NCBI GenBank assembly: GCA_016712225.1
Contig: JADJRL010000003.1
Location: forward strand, 5,097,501 to 5,161,500
Direction: 5' to 3'
Source: Candidatus Defluviibacterium haderslevense
GTDB lineage: Bacteria; Bacteroidota; Bacteroidia; Chitinophagales; Saprospiraceae
Length of the DNA stretch: 64,000 nucleotides
In this document: in pieces, positions 37,608 to 46,908 of the stretch
Position numbering within the stretch: the first letter of the stretch is position 1
How the letters are laid out: each line of letters begins with the position of its first letter
Program-made: the position numbers and the translations under genes
Notes under the pieces: generated by a model
What the model was told of the DNA's origin: nothing
Databases searched by the model: none
Seen by the model: only the letters and a program-made list of their open reading frames with translations

Positions 37608-38588
37608 TTACCAACCTAATACCCAAGCAAAAATTAATGGAGCTACAATAGTGGCATCTGATTCCACAATATATTTTGGTGTATTGATGTCTAATTTACC
37701 CCAGGTTATTTTTTCATTGGGCACTGCTCCTGAATAGGATCCATAAGAAGTAGTACTATCACTAATCTGACAGAAATAAGACCAGAAAGGAACATCATGC
37801 CATTCTAGATCCTGATACATCATTGGCACCACACAGATTGGAAAATCTCCTGCTATTCCCCCACCGATTTGAAAAAAACCAACACCTTTACCTGCAGAAT
37901 TAGCCCGGTACCATTCCGTTAAATATACCATATACTCTATTCCGCTCTTCATCGTGGAAGCCTTAATTTCTCCTTTGATGACATATGATGCAAAAATATT
38001 TCCCATAGTACTGTCTTCCCATCCCGGACAAATAATGGGCAAGTTTCTTTCTGCTGCAGCAATCATCCAACTGTTTTTTGGATCTATTTCATAATATTGT
38101 TGCAAGACACCACTGTTCAACATTTGGAACATGAATTCATGAGGTAAATAACGTTCTCCTTTTTGGTCAGCCGCTGCCCATAATGCATGAATATGCTTTT
38201 GTAAACGACGAAAAGCTTCCTCTTCAGGAATACATGTATCTGTAACCCGATTCAAACCTTGCTCCAATAGCCCCCATTCTTCCTGAGGCGTAAGGTCTCT
38301 ATAATTAGGTATCCTTTTATAATGTGAATGTGCGACCAAATTCATAAGATCCTCTTCTAGATTTGCTCCTGTACAAGATATAATATCTACTTTTCCTTGT
38401 CGGATCATTTCTGCAAGTGAAACTCCTAATTCAGCAGTACTCATAGCACCAGCCAGTGTAATCATCATTTTGCCACCCTCTAACAAGTGCTGATCATACC
38501 CTTTAGCCGCATCAATCAAAGATGCAGCATTGAAATGTCTATAGTGATGTGCTATAAACTGAGAAATGGGACCTTTATTCATGTTCAC
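37608..38588 (-). CDS. speY: Deoxyhypusine-synthase-like protein SpeY (putative homospermidine/polyamine synthase)
   Basis: A 326-residue member of the deoxyhypusine synthase family: MITLAGAMSTAELGVSLAEMI (NAD-binding start), SCTGANLEEDL, GGGIAGDFPICVVP and SYGSYSGAVPNEKITWGK. Bacteria lack eIF5A, and a cyanobacterial homologue (SpeY) makes homospermidine from putrescine. Here it overlaps the agmatinase gene by 14 bases and follows arginine decarboxylase. A polyamine-synthase role, transferring the aminobutyl group to a small amine, is therefore the best inference. The exact product (homospermidine or spermidine) is open. Confidence 0.85.
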   Translation of the reverse strand: MNMNKGPISQFIAHHYRHFNAASLIDAAKGYDQHLLEGGKMMITLAGAMSTAELGVSLAEMIRQGKVDIISCTGANLEEDLMNLVAHSHYKRIPNYRDLTPQEEWGLLEQGLNRVTDTCIPEEEAFRRLQKHIHALWAAADQKGERYLPHEFMFQMLNSGVLQQYYEIDPKNSWMIAAAERNLPIICPGWEDSTMGNIFASYVIKGEIKASTMKSGIEYMVYLTEWYRANSAGKGVGFFQIGGGIAGDFPICVVPMMYQDLEWHDVPFWSYFCQISDSTTSYGSYSGAVPNEKITWGKLDINTPKYIVESDATIVAPLIFAWVLGW

Positions 38589-39462
38589 TATCTACTTTAT
38601 GATTGTTTTCAAATTTATATGCAAGCATTTTATAATACAATTTAGCCACTAGAAAATCAGGCGCCTTATTATGTGGATTAGGCGCTAATTCCACAATGTC
38701 AAATCCAACTACATGCTTGCGTCGGAATACCATACGGAGGTATTGTAAGACTTGATACCAATCCATTCCTCCTGGTTCAGGGGTTCCTGTACTGGGCATA
38801 ATACTGGAATCAAAAACATCAAGATCTAAGGTAATAAACACATGATCTGTCATTTTGCGAATGGATTCTTCCATCCAATAGTCATTATCCATAATTTGAT
38901 GGGCAAAATAGACCTTGCCATCTTCAAGATATTGTTTTTCTTCAATATCCATACTCCTGATCCCCACTTGTATTAAATGAGCATTTCTCTGTGCTTCTGC
39001 AACAGCACATGCATGATTATATTTGGTACCATGATAAGATTGACGCAAATCCGTATGTGCATCTAATTGCAGAACAGTGAGGTTATTATATTTTTCGGCA
39101 TAAGCTCTTAAAATACCAATGCTAATACTATGTTCCCCACCAAAAAAAGTTAAAAATTTATTAGTTGCTAATAGTTCTTGGGTCTTTTTATAGACTTTTT
39201 TAACCATAGCTTCAGGTGTCAATTTTTTTACGGTTAATGGTTTTTCCAAAACAACACCTTGTTTATAAGGCTCCGAATTAGTTTCGATATCATATAATTC
39301 CATGTTTTCTGATGCTATTAAAAAGGCATCATATCCTTTATCTGCTCCTTTGCCCCAGGTACTTGTTCCATCATATGGAATCGAGGTTAGGGTCACTTTA
39401 GCATGTTTTGGATTGGCATATTTTTTTGGAATTCCTGCGTAGGTGTTGGTTTGAGGTTTCAT
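38575..39462 (-). CDS. speB: Agmatinase (ureohydrolase)
   Basis: A 295-residue arginase/agmatinase-family enzyme. Mn-binding motifs: FGGEHSISIG (about 107-116), QLDAHTDLRQSYHG (about 131-144) and ITLDLDVFDSSIMPSTGTPEPGG (about 209 on, shown here only as landmark). Position between arginine decarboxylase and SpeY indicates hydrolysis of agmatine to putrescine plus urea rather than arginase activity. 49 bases separate it from the upstream speA. Confidence 0.88.
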   Translation of the reverse strand: MKPQTNTYAGIPKKYANPKHAKVTLTSIPYDGTSTWGKGADKGYDAFLIASENMELYDIETNSEPYKQGVVLEKPLTVKKLTPEAMVKKVYKKTQELLATNKFLTFFGGEHSISIGILRAYAEKYNNLTVLQLDAHTDLRQSYHGTKYNHACAVAEAQRNAHLIQVGIRSMDIEEKQYLEDGKVYFAHQIMDNDYWMEESIRKMTDHVFITLDLDVFDSSIMPSTGTPEPGGMDWYQVLQYLRMVFRRKHVVGFDIVELAPNPHNKAPDFLVAKLYYKMLAYKFENNHKVDSEHE

Positions 39463-39511
39463 ACTAATTTTTTAGTGTTTTTTGTAAACAGCATTTTCAA
39501 TAAATAAGTTC

Positions 39512-40915
39512 TTATTTGTACCCCAATATCTTTAACATATCTTTAGCTGTTTGTTCTTCACTGTAAAGCCAATCTACCAGATTACCATTCTCATCACGAT
39601 CCACTAATATGTGCTTAGGAGAAGGAATCAAACAATGCTTAATGCCACCATATCCAGACAATGCATCTTGATAAGCACCTGTATGAAAAAAACCGAGATA
39701 TAGCGGTGTTTTATCATCTCTTTCGTATTGCGGCAAGAACAATTGTTGATTCTGTGCTTCCGTATTGTAATAGTCCGAATTATCACAACTGAGTCCGCCT
39801 ATATTGACACGTCTGTATTCATTATGCCATTTATTTACTGGCAACAATATAAATCGTTCTGCAATTCCCCAGCTATCGGGTAAAGTATTCATGAGTGAAT
39901 TATCTATCATGTACCAAATCTCTGAATCATTTTGTTGCTTTTGTTCTAATACTGAGAATATAGTAGCGCCACTCTCTCCAACGGAGTATTTACCAAATTC
40001 TGTAAAAATATCCGGCTCCTTTATGTTTTCTTCCTCACAAGCTTCCTTGATTAATTTTACAATTTGATGGATCATGTATTTATAATCATACTCACTGCCT
40101 AATGAATTTCGTATGGGAAGTCCACCGCCAATATTAATGGCACTCAGGCTAGGAAAATGTTTTTTTAATTCTATGTATGTCTTAATTCCCTTCTTCAACT
40201 CACCCCAATAATATGTAGTGTCTTTTATTCCGGTGTCCACAAAAAAATGGAGCATATACAATTCAAATTTAGTTTGATTCGAAAAACGCTCCTTACAAAA
40301 CTGAACCACTTCGGAAGATCTGATACCTAATCTGGATGTATAAAATTCAAACATGGGCTCTTCTTCAGTGGCAACCCTAATGCCCATTTTACATTTTTTA
40401 TGAATCAATTCTTCATAGGCATCATATTCGAATACATTATCGCACACCGGGATAACGTTTTTAAAACCCGAGTTAACTAGATTGGCAATATTATGAAGAT
40501 ATTGTTTGGTTTTAAATCCATTGTTGACAATGATTTGATCCTTATTTATTTTACCATTTTTGTATAAATTCAATATGAGATCGATGTCGAAAGCTGATGA
40601 AGTCTCCAAATGCACATCATGTTGTAATACTTCTTCTAATACATAAGAGAAATGACAACATTTGGTACAATAACAATAATAGTACTTTCCTTCATAACCC
40701 ACTGACTTCATTGACTTATTAAAAAAGTTTTTAGCTCGTTTAATCTGGTCTCCGATTTTTGGCAAATAGGTCATTTTAAATGGTGTTCCATACTTTTCTA
40801 TCAACATCATCAATGGAATTCCATTAAATATCAATTCATCTTTTTCCAAATCGAATCCATCCTGAGGAAAGTAGTAGGACTGGTCAATGAGATCGAAATA
40901 CTTGTTATGCACCAT
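39512..40915 (-). CDS. speA: Biosynthetic arginine decarboxylase
   Basis: A 467-residue PLP-dependent alanine-racemase-fold decarboxylase of the short Bacteroidota type. The N-terminal strand YYYCYCTKCCHFSYVLEEVL (about 79-98) holds the PLP Lys, AINIGGGLPIRNSLGSEYDY the Gly-rich phosphate loop, and FTEFGKYSVGESGATIF the following motif. The C-terminal domain holds GGLSCDNSDYY with the active-site Cys. It makes agmatine from arginine; speB and speY follow in the same direction. The C-C pair beside the Lys motif is unusual. Confidence 0.85.
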   Translation of the reverse strand: MVHNKYFDLIDQSYYFPQDGFDLEKDELIFNGIPLMMLIEKYGTPFKMTYLPKIGDQIKRAKNFFNKSMKSVGYEGKYYYCYCTKCCHFSYVLEEVLQHDVHLETSSAFDIDLILNLYKNGKINKDQIIVNNGFKTKQYLHNIANLVNSGFKNVIPVCDNVFEYDAYEELIHKKCKMGIRVATEEEPMFEFYTSRLGIRSSEVVQFCKERFSNQTKFELYMLHFFVDTGIKDTTYYWGELKKGIKTYIELKKHFPSLSAINIGGGLPIRNSLGSEYDYKYMIHQIVKLIKEACEEENIKEPDIFTEFGKYSVGESGATIFSVLEQKQQNDSEIWYMIDNSLMNTLPDSWGIAERFILLPVNKWHNEYRRVNIGGLSCDNSDYYNTEAQNQQLFLPQYERDDKTPLYLGFFHTGAYQDALSGYGGIKHCLIPSPKHILVDRDENGNLVDWLYSEEQTAKDMLKILGYK

Positions 40916-41119
40916 TTTCGGGAAGGCTTAGTCTTTAAAAGGCTCAAAAATAATAGAATTGAGGAAATGTAAGGCATAAAAAACGCCCCAATCAGCTAGA
41001 AATACAAATGATTTTGAAAAAATAGCCAAAGGGCTGAATAAACTATCCAATTCCAATTTGGCTATTGAAAAGTAAAATTTATTAAAACAGTTAAATCTAA
41101 TGCCTGGTCTGTTGTAAAA

Positions 41120-41482
41120 TTATTCAGGACTTCCGTTATTCACCCAACAAGTCAAGATTTTAATAAAAGCATCTGACAATTTAGGTAATCCTTGAGGCAT
41201 TGGATTACATCCAGCTCCATGGTTGATGGTACAAATAAATTTAGGGTCCGTAGATGAAGCTTTTGCTTTGGCATAAGTGGTTAAATCCAAACCGGCAGAT
41301 GGAGCAACACTTGCGTGACATCCATTAATAGCACAAGAGGCATTTAATATACCTTTTACAGTAGTATTGTACGTGGCTACAACGCCATCACACTCATTAG
41401 GAGTGGTATTATTATCGTCTCCACATGAAACAAAAAAAACAAAAAAAGATCCAGCAATTAAGGATAAAACCAATTTTTTCAT
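41120..41482 (-). CDS. Lipoprotein with cytochrome-c-like C-x4-CH motif
   Basis: The frame is open from 41515, but the ATG at 41482 gives a lipoprotein signal (MKKLVLSLIAGSFFVFFVSC, lipobox Cys20) and a 120-residue precursor. The mature part has VKGILNASCAINGCHAS, a C-x4-C-H pattern like that of haem-c or CxxCH-like domains in Bacteroidota surface lipoproteins, plus CWVNNGSPE at the end, which is typical of such single-domain proteins. Haem binding is plausible but the spacing is not the canonical CxxCH. Confidence 0.75.
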   Translation of the reverse strand: MKKLVLSLIAGSFFVFFVSCGDDNNTTPNECDGVVATYNTTVKGILNASCAINGCHASVAPSAGLDLTTYAKAKASSTDPKFICTINHGAGCNPMPQGLPKLSDAFIKILTCWVNNGSPE

Positions 41483-41719
41483 AAGGCAATTCATTAATAT
41501 TTCAAAATGTGGCACAAGAACGTCATTTTTTAGGAGATATCAAAATTGAAGGTTCGTTAATTACAATTTTTAAGCTACTTTTAACTTGTTATGGGATTAA
41601 AATACCACGATCGTACTTTTTTCAAAAGCCTACATTGAATTTAAGAAAAAATGATTATGGATTTCATTGGTTTTTGTATGTTTACCTGATCATGTTGATA
41701 TATTAATTAATTATTATAT

Positions 41720-43642
41720 ATGTTAAAGTCCCTCTTTCGCAAAAAATCAATCACAGCACTCCATAATGAAATTCAAAAATCGCATGAACATAGTCTGCAT
41801 AAAGTATTAACTGTAAGAGACTTAACTGCTTTTGGCATTGCGGCAATCATTGGTGCCGGGATTTTTAGTACCATAGGGACTGCTTCAGCAGAAGGTGGAC
41901 CTGGCGTCATCTTTCTTTTTATTTTTACAGCGATTGCCTGCAGTTTTGCAGCATTTTGCTACGCTGAATTTGCAAGCATGATACCAGTTTCAGGCAGTGC
42001 ATATACCTATTCCTATGTTGCTTTTGGTGAATTGTTTGCATGGATTATAGGATGGGCTCTTATAATGGAATATGCAATCGGGAATATCACCGTTGCCATA
42101 TCCTGGAGTGATTATTTCTGTGGCCTACTGCAAAGTATGGGCATAAATCTGCCCCAATGGATGCAAATGGATCTCTTAAGTGCAAAAAATGGTTTCGATG
42201 AAGCTTCAAAATTGATGCAAGCAGGCAAAGTATTCAATAATTTGGATGCGAATCTCCAATCAGCTTACTATGCTTATTCGATGTCGCCCAAACTAGGAGG
42301 ATTGCATTTTGTAGCTGACCTTCCGGCCTTACTCATTATTATATTAATTACTGCTTTGGTATATAGAGGCATTAAGGAATCCCGTAATGCAAGCAATTTT
42401 ATGGTTATCGTTAAGGTATCTGTGGTTATACTTGTCATAGTTGTAGGAGCTTTCTATGTTGATGCTACACTTTGGAATCCTTTTATGCCAAACGGAGTAC
42501 CTGGTATTTTGAAAGGTGTGTCTGCCGTGTTTTTCGCATATATTGGTTTTGATGCTATTTCTACAACTGCAGAAGAATGTAAAGATCCACAAAGAGATTT
42601 ACCCCGAAGCATGATGTATTCCATCATTATATGCACCATACTCTATGTATTGATTGCATTGGTATTGACCGGAATGGTTTCTTACAAAGAATTAGCTGTA
42701 GGAGATCCATTGGCTTTTGTATTTAGTAAAATTAATCTAAACTGGATTAGTGGTATCATAGCAGTAAGTGCCATATTCGCAATGGCCAGTGTATTGTTGG
42801 TCTTTCAATTAGGTCAACCTAGGATATGGATGTCTATGAGTCGTGACGGATTACTTCCCAAAGCATTTTCAAACATACATCCTAAATTTAAAACGCCATC
42901 TTTTGCTACAATTATCACTGGTTTTCTAGTCGCAATTCCAGCCTTATTTCTAAACCTTACCACCGTTACTAATCTATGTAGTATAGGTACTTTATTTGCT
43001 TTTGTTTTGGTATGTGGCGGTGTATTAATGTTGAGAAATAATTCAGAAGGACCAAAGTCTAAATTTAAAACTCCCTATTTTAATGCAAAATATATTGTAC
43101 CTATAAGCATTTTAGTAGTCTTTGTTAGTCTTTACACCTTTAACAAATCGAGTTTTATATCCTTTGTAACCAATGCACCTCAGCTTATTCCACCCTCAGA
43201 ATTAATTAGTCATTTACCAGAACAACAATTAGATGATTTGAAAAATCATGTCATGTATTATGAACCCAAAAATTTTACCAAAGCTGGTAGTGACATAGAC
43301 CATTATTTACAAACGCTGGATCATGAAAGTTACGAAAAATTACTCAACAATTTACCTTTCAGTCAATCCCAAAAATATATTTCCACATGGAATGGATTTA
43401 AGGATAAAATTCCCATGTGGATATTCATATTGGTTAGTATAACTATGGGGATTTTAGCATTCATTTACAATTTATCCTTGATTCCTATTTTGGGTGTGTT
43501 AAGTTGCTTGTATATGATGGCTCAGATACCTGTATCGAATTGGATAGGATTTACAATTTGGTTGTTTACCGGATTAATCATTTATTTTAGTTATAGTATC
43601 AAACACAGCAAACTAAGATTATCTCATGTTGGTATTGAATAA
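41720..43642 (+). CDS. APC-superfamily amino-acid permease (CAT-like)
   Basis: A 640-residue transporter with about 12-14 helices. The APC core starts TVRDLTAFGIAAIIGAGIFS (about 35-54) and includes FFAYIGFDAISTTAEECKDPQRDLPR (about 270-295), the pattern of cationic amino-acid/general APC permeases. A hydrophilic insertion (residues about 485-555) separates the last helices, longer than in most family members. It probably imports an amino acid; specificity is unknown. Convergent with the deacetylase gene. Confidence 0.88.
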   Translation: MLKSLFRKKSITALHNEIQKSHEHSLHKVLTVRDLTAFGIAAIIGAGIFSTIGTASAEGGPGVIFLFIFTAIACSFAAFCYAEFASMIPVSGSAYTYSYVAFGELFAWIIGWALIMEYAIGNITVAISWSDYFCGLLQSMGINLPQWMQMDLLSAKNGFDEASKLMQAGKVFNNLDANLQSAYYAYSMSPKLGGLHFVADLPALLIIILITALVYRGIKESRNASNFMVIVKVSVVILVIVVGAFYVDATLWNPFMPNGVPGILKGVSAVFFAYIGFDAISTTAEECKDPQRDLPRSMMYSIIICTILYVLIALVLTGMVSYKELAVGDPLAFVFSKINLNWISGIIAVSAIFAMASVLLVFQLGQPRIWMSMSRDGLLPKAFSNIHPKFKTPSFATIITGFLVAIPALFLNLTTVTNLCSIGTLFAFVLVCGGVLMLRNNSEGPKSKFKTPYFNAKYIVPISILVVFVSLYTFNKSSFISFVTNAPQLIPPSELISHLPEQQLDDLKNHVMYYEPKNFTKAGSDIDHYLQTLDHESYEKLLNNLPFSQSQKYISTWNGFKDKIPMWIFILVSITMGILAFIYNLSLIPILGVLSCLYMMAQIPVSNWIGFTIWLFTGLIIYFSYSIKHSKLRLSHVGIE

Positions 43643-43664
43643 TTAGGAGTCGTTTCTCCTAATT
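43641..43664. terminator. Shared hairpin between convergent genes
   Basis: Perfect nine-base-pair stem AATTAGGAG / CTCCTAATT with a six-base loop. It overlaps the stops of both the permease (43642) and the deacetylase (43659). No strong T run, so moderate support as a bidirectional terminator. Confidence 0.55.
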
Positions 43665-44987
43665 TAATGAATTTGATTTCTTGATTAGTGAAATTAATTT
43701 TTCAAAAAAGTTTTCCCAACCTTGCCATTCATGCTTAAAATCAAATGAACTGTTATGCCATATTATTTGAACCAATCCTTCATACTTTATGGTCCATTCC
43801 ATTAAACATTCTAAATCCGTTATACTGTCATCAAGTGATTTTTTTTCATAATCCAAATACGTTCTATCCATAGCAATGACGGGCATCATTTGTAATGTTG
43901 TTTGGCATTCATTGATCAAATCATACCAATAAAATGGTTGACAGGTTCCAGCTCTAAAACCCGCACAATCCGCATAAACCATTGAAAAATCAGTTTGAAT
44001 TCCTGTCTTCAATAATGCTCGAAATGTTTGTGGTGTATGAAATCGCAAATAATGTTGTCGACTCGATGTAATTAATAATCCAGCTGATTCTTCCAGCTTT
44101 TCTTTTTCATTTATAATGATACCTGATTCTTCTGCAGATTGATATGATGGATGCAGACAGATCGTCGAAAAAGTTTTTAATTTTTGTAATATTTTTTTTA
44201 CGTACTTTAATGTTAGTGCATGATTTTTATCATAAATTGAATTGCCACCACTCAAAATAAAAAAATAAAGTTGGTCTTGATTCAATTTACAAGATTCGAA
44301 AATATCATACGTATCAAAGGGATCTTTTTTCTGATCCATAACAACCAGCATACGTTCTTTTACGGATTGAAAATGACCCCAACAAAAATCTCTAATTAAG
44401 CCTAAAGCGTTTTTCCAAAAAGGTTTGTGCTTAAATTTCCAAAATTGATCAATATCTACGCCTAATGTCACATGAGTGTTCCTTACTTTTCGAATAATTT
44501 GTATTTCAAATTTCAAGCATAAACATTTAATCAATACATCACTCCAATGATCAACTACAGGAAATTTGTTGCTTTGTAATGTATGCATTAATGATTGAAC
44601 CGAAATAAAGCGACCATGCTGATCTTTTTGTTTTGATCCATATTCTTCAGCTCTAGACAACATCCAAAAAATAGCTGCAAAAACATCAAACCCTAACTGA
44701 GAATCCTGATTATCACAAAAAATCAAAGGACATTCTGATCCCATCTTGGAAGATGGAACGAAATCTTTAGTAAAATCTAGAAATAATAGCCCTGTATTTG
44801 GAATCCATAGTTCTAATTCAGATAATGGGTGGAGTGAATAATTGATTTTAGGCCCTTGTTTATTAATAAAAGTAGGTTCCTCAGTAATCCATTCAAAAAC
44901 CAAATCTTGATAAGCATTTTGGATAAAGTTGGCTACATACTTTAATCTGGGATGGTCTCGTTCTACATAAATAGGTATTCGAATCAT
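43659..44987 (-). CDS. Polysaccharide-deacetylase-family protein with N-terminal DUF7033-like domain
   Basis: A 442-residue cytoplasmic-looking protein (no signal peptide). The N-terminal third has LGFDVFAAIFWMLSRAEEYG and DQHGRF, the landmarks of the domain preceding many Bacteroidota deacetylase-like proteins. The second part holds THVTLGVDIDQFWKFKHK (the D-x-D of the NodB first motif), TICLHPSYQSAEE (H-P-S-Y of the second motif) and FRAGTCQPFYWYDL. A zinc-dependent deacetylase fold is likely; the substrate is unknown. Confidence 0.8.
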   Translation of the reverse strand: MIRIPIYVERDHPRLKYVANFIQNAYQDLVFEWITEEPTFINKQGPKINYSLHPLSELELWIPNTGLLFLDFTKDFVPSSKMGSECPLIFCDNQDSQLGFDVFAAIFWMLSRAEEYGSKQKDQHGRFISVQSLMHTLQSNKFPVVDHWSDVLIKCLCLKFEIQIIRKVRNTHVTLGVDIDQFWKFKHKPFWKNALGLIRDFCWGHFQSVKERMLVVMDQKKDPFDTYDIFESCKLNQDQLYFFILSGGNSIYDKNHALTLKYVKKILQKLKTFSTICLHPSYQSAEESGIIINEKEKLEESAGLLITSSRQHYLRFHTPQTFRALLKTGIQTDFSMVYADCAGFRAGTCQPFYWYDLINECQTTLQMMPVIAMDRTYLDYEKKSLDDSITDLECLMEWTIKYEGLVQIIWHNSSFDFKHEWQGWENFFEKLISLIKKSNSLN

Positions 44988-45046
44988 AAATTGATGTAAA
45001 ATTAATAACTCCGAATACTAAAAATAACTTATTTTTATCCTAATTT

Positions 45047-45820
45047 ATGAATCCTGTAAAGTTACTTGCCGTATTAAGTTTGTTTATCGTGAGTGATCTT
45101 ATTGCCCAAAAGCAGTCAGATGCCGTCGTACAGCAAAGTGTTCGAAAGGGAGTTATATACAAAAATGAAAATAGCTTTGATATTGCAATCCACTCCAATG
45201 GCCTGTATTTGGGCTACAATATTGGCAAAATCAAATTTTATTACCTTACCAAATACATCCATTTTGATATTGGGATGTTAAAACACCCGAAAGAAAAAAG
45301 GATTAGCCAGATTTACAATCAAAATAATTCCTTAAGTCGTTATACTTTCGGAAAGCAAAATTTGCTCATCAATATTAGAGCTGGAAGAGGACTCATTCGG
45401 TATTATTCTGAAAAAACTAAACGCAAGGGCGTTGCTGTTGGACTTAGAATGGAAGGCGGACTAACGGTTGGTTTATTAAAGCCTTATTATTTGGATGTTC
45501 TGAGTGAACATGATGGAAAGGTTAAAACTGTAGCCATAAAATACAGTCCAGAGACCGCCGCAGATTTTTTAGATCCAAATCACATCATAGGGGAATCTTC
45601 ATTTTGGAAAGGTGTCAATGAAATTAAATTTAAACCAGGAGCCTTTGGAAGAATTGCACTTACGCTTGACCCTGGAGCCTTTGAAAAATATGTTCAGGCT
45701 TTAAACGTTGGACTTCAAGCTGATATTTATGCCCAAAGGGTACCTATATTGGTGACTGATAATAACCCTTTTCTGCTGATGAACTTTTTTATTAACCTCC
45801 AATTCGGCAGGAGAAAATAA
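45047..45820 (+). CDS. Exported hypothetical protein, probable outer-membrane barrel
   Basis: A 257-residue protein with signal peptide VKLLAVLSLFIVSDLIAQ. The mature part alternates polar and aromatic residues in strand-like runs (GLYLGYNIGKIKFYY, NLLINIRAGRGLIRYYS, VGLRMEGGLTVGLLKPYYLDV) and ends with a strand-like, C-terminal LLMNFFINLQFGRRK, as expected for a small outer-membrane beta barrel. I do not recognise the family by name. It lies 95 bases upstream of lipA in the same direction, perhaps by chance. Confidence 0.65.
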   Translation: MNPVKLLAVLSLFIVSDLIAQKQSDAVVQQSVRKGVIYKNENSFDIAIHSNGLYLGYNIGKIKFYYLTKYIHFDIGMLKHPKEKRISQIYNQNNSLSRYTFGKQNLLINIRAGRGLIRYYSEKTKRKGVAVGLRMEGGLTVGLLKPYYLDVLSEHDGKVKTVAIKYSPETAADFLDPNHIIGESSFWKGVNEIKFKPGAFGRIALTLDPGAFEKYVQALNVGLQADIYAQRVPILVTDNNPFLLMNFFINLQFGRRK

Positions 45821-45915
45821 CCAAAGTCATCCGATACATCATTCAAATCAATCTTTTCTCCTCGAGGATCACTATTCTTGATTAATTTTGTCAATTCAAT
45901 TGCTTATTTCAATTA

Positions 45916-46791
45916 ATGATCGATTTACCCATAATTACAGCACCTGACCCAAAACCAAGGAAACCCGAATGGTTAAGGGTTAAATTACCCATTGGTGAGG
46001 AATATCGCAAGGTTAGGCATTTAGTAGATGAATACAAACTGCATACCATCTGTCAAAGCGGCAATTGCCCAAATATGGGCGAATGTTGGGGTGCCGGTAC
46101 CGCTACTTTTATGATTTTGGGAGATGTGTGCACCAGATCCTGCAGTTTTTGTGCGGTCAAAACAGGTAAACCTAAAGAATATGATACCGATGAACCCCAA
46201 AGAGTAGCAGAAGCCATTCGACTGATGGGTGTCAAACATGCAGTAATTACTTCTGTGAATCGCGATGAATTACCGGATAGAGGCGCAGAAATCTGGCACC
46301 AAACCGTCAGACAAATTAAAATCAAGAGCCCTCAAACCACCATTGAAACCCTTATACCCGACGTAAAAGCCAATTGGGATGCATTGGAACGAATGATTAG
46401 CGCTGATCAAGAAATCGTGTCACACAACATGGAGACTGTAGAGCGTCTGTATCGATTGGTTCGTCCCCAAGCCAAATATGGCAGAAGTTTAGAACAAATA
46501 CAACGTACTAAGCTGTATGGAAAGCGGACTAAGACCGGAATTATGTTAGGTTTGGGTGAGACAAAAGAAGAAGTTTTAATGGTTATGGATGATTTGTTGG
46601 CCTCAGGTTGTGAAATTTTGACTTTAGGGCAATACCTTCAGCCTACTAAGATGCATTTGGAAGTTGCAGCTTTTATTCACCCGGATGTATTTGCTGAATA
46701 TAAGGAAATAGGCTTAAAAAAGGGATTTATGTATATAGAAAGCGGGCCTTTAGTTCGCTCCAGCTATCACGCTGAACGACATCTGGTCTAA
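45916..46791 (+). CDS. lipA: Lipoyl synthase
   Basis: A 291-residue radical-SAM enzyme with both cluster motifs: the auxiliary-cluster cysteines in CQSGNCPNMGECWG (about 47-60) and the radical-SAM C-x3-C-x2-C in CTRSCSFCAVKTG (about 74-86). The final Ser of the family is in YIESGPLVRSSYHAE. It inserts two sulphurs into octanoyl groups on lipoyl domains. Length and motifs are complete. Confidence 0.96.
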   Translation: MIDLPIITAPDPKPRKPEWLRVKLPIGEEYRKVRHLVDEYKLHTICQSGNCPNMGECWGAGTATFMILGDVCTRSCSFCAVKTGKPKEYDTDEPQRVAEAIRLMGVKHAVITSVNRDELPDRGAEIWHQTVRQIKIKSPQTTIETLIPDVKANWDALERMISADQEIVSHNMETVERLYRLVRPQAKYGRSLEQIQRTKLYGKRTKTGIMLGLGETKEEVLMVMDDLLASGCEILTLGQYLQPTKMHLEVAAFIHPDVFAEYKEIGLKKGFMYIESGPLVRSSYHAERHLV

Positions 46792-46908
46792 ATGGCTCGA
46801 TATTTGAATTTAATTGTTATGGTCTTTTTTTCAGTATTTACCCTGAGTATTAGATCTGATAAATGTGTTTTCTTTGCATTTCGTATTTGTTTATTCTAAA
46901 TTTTTAAG

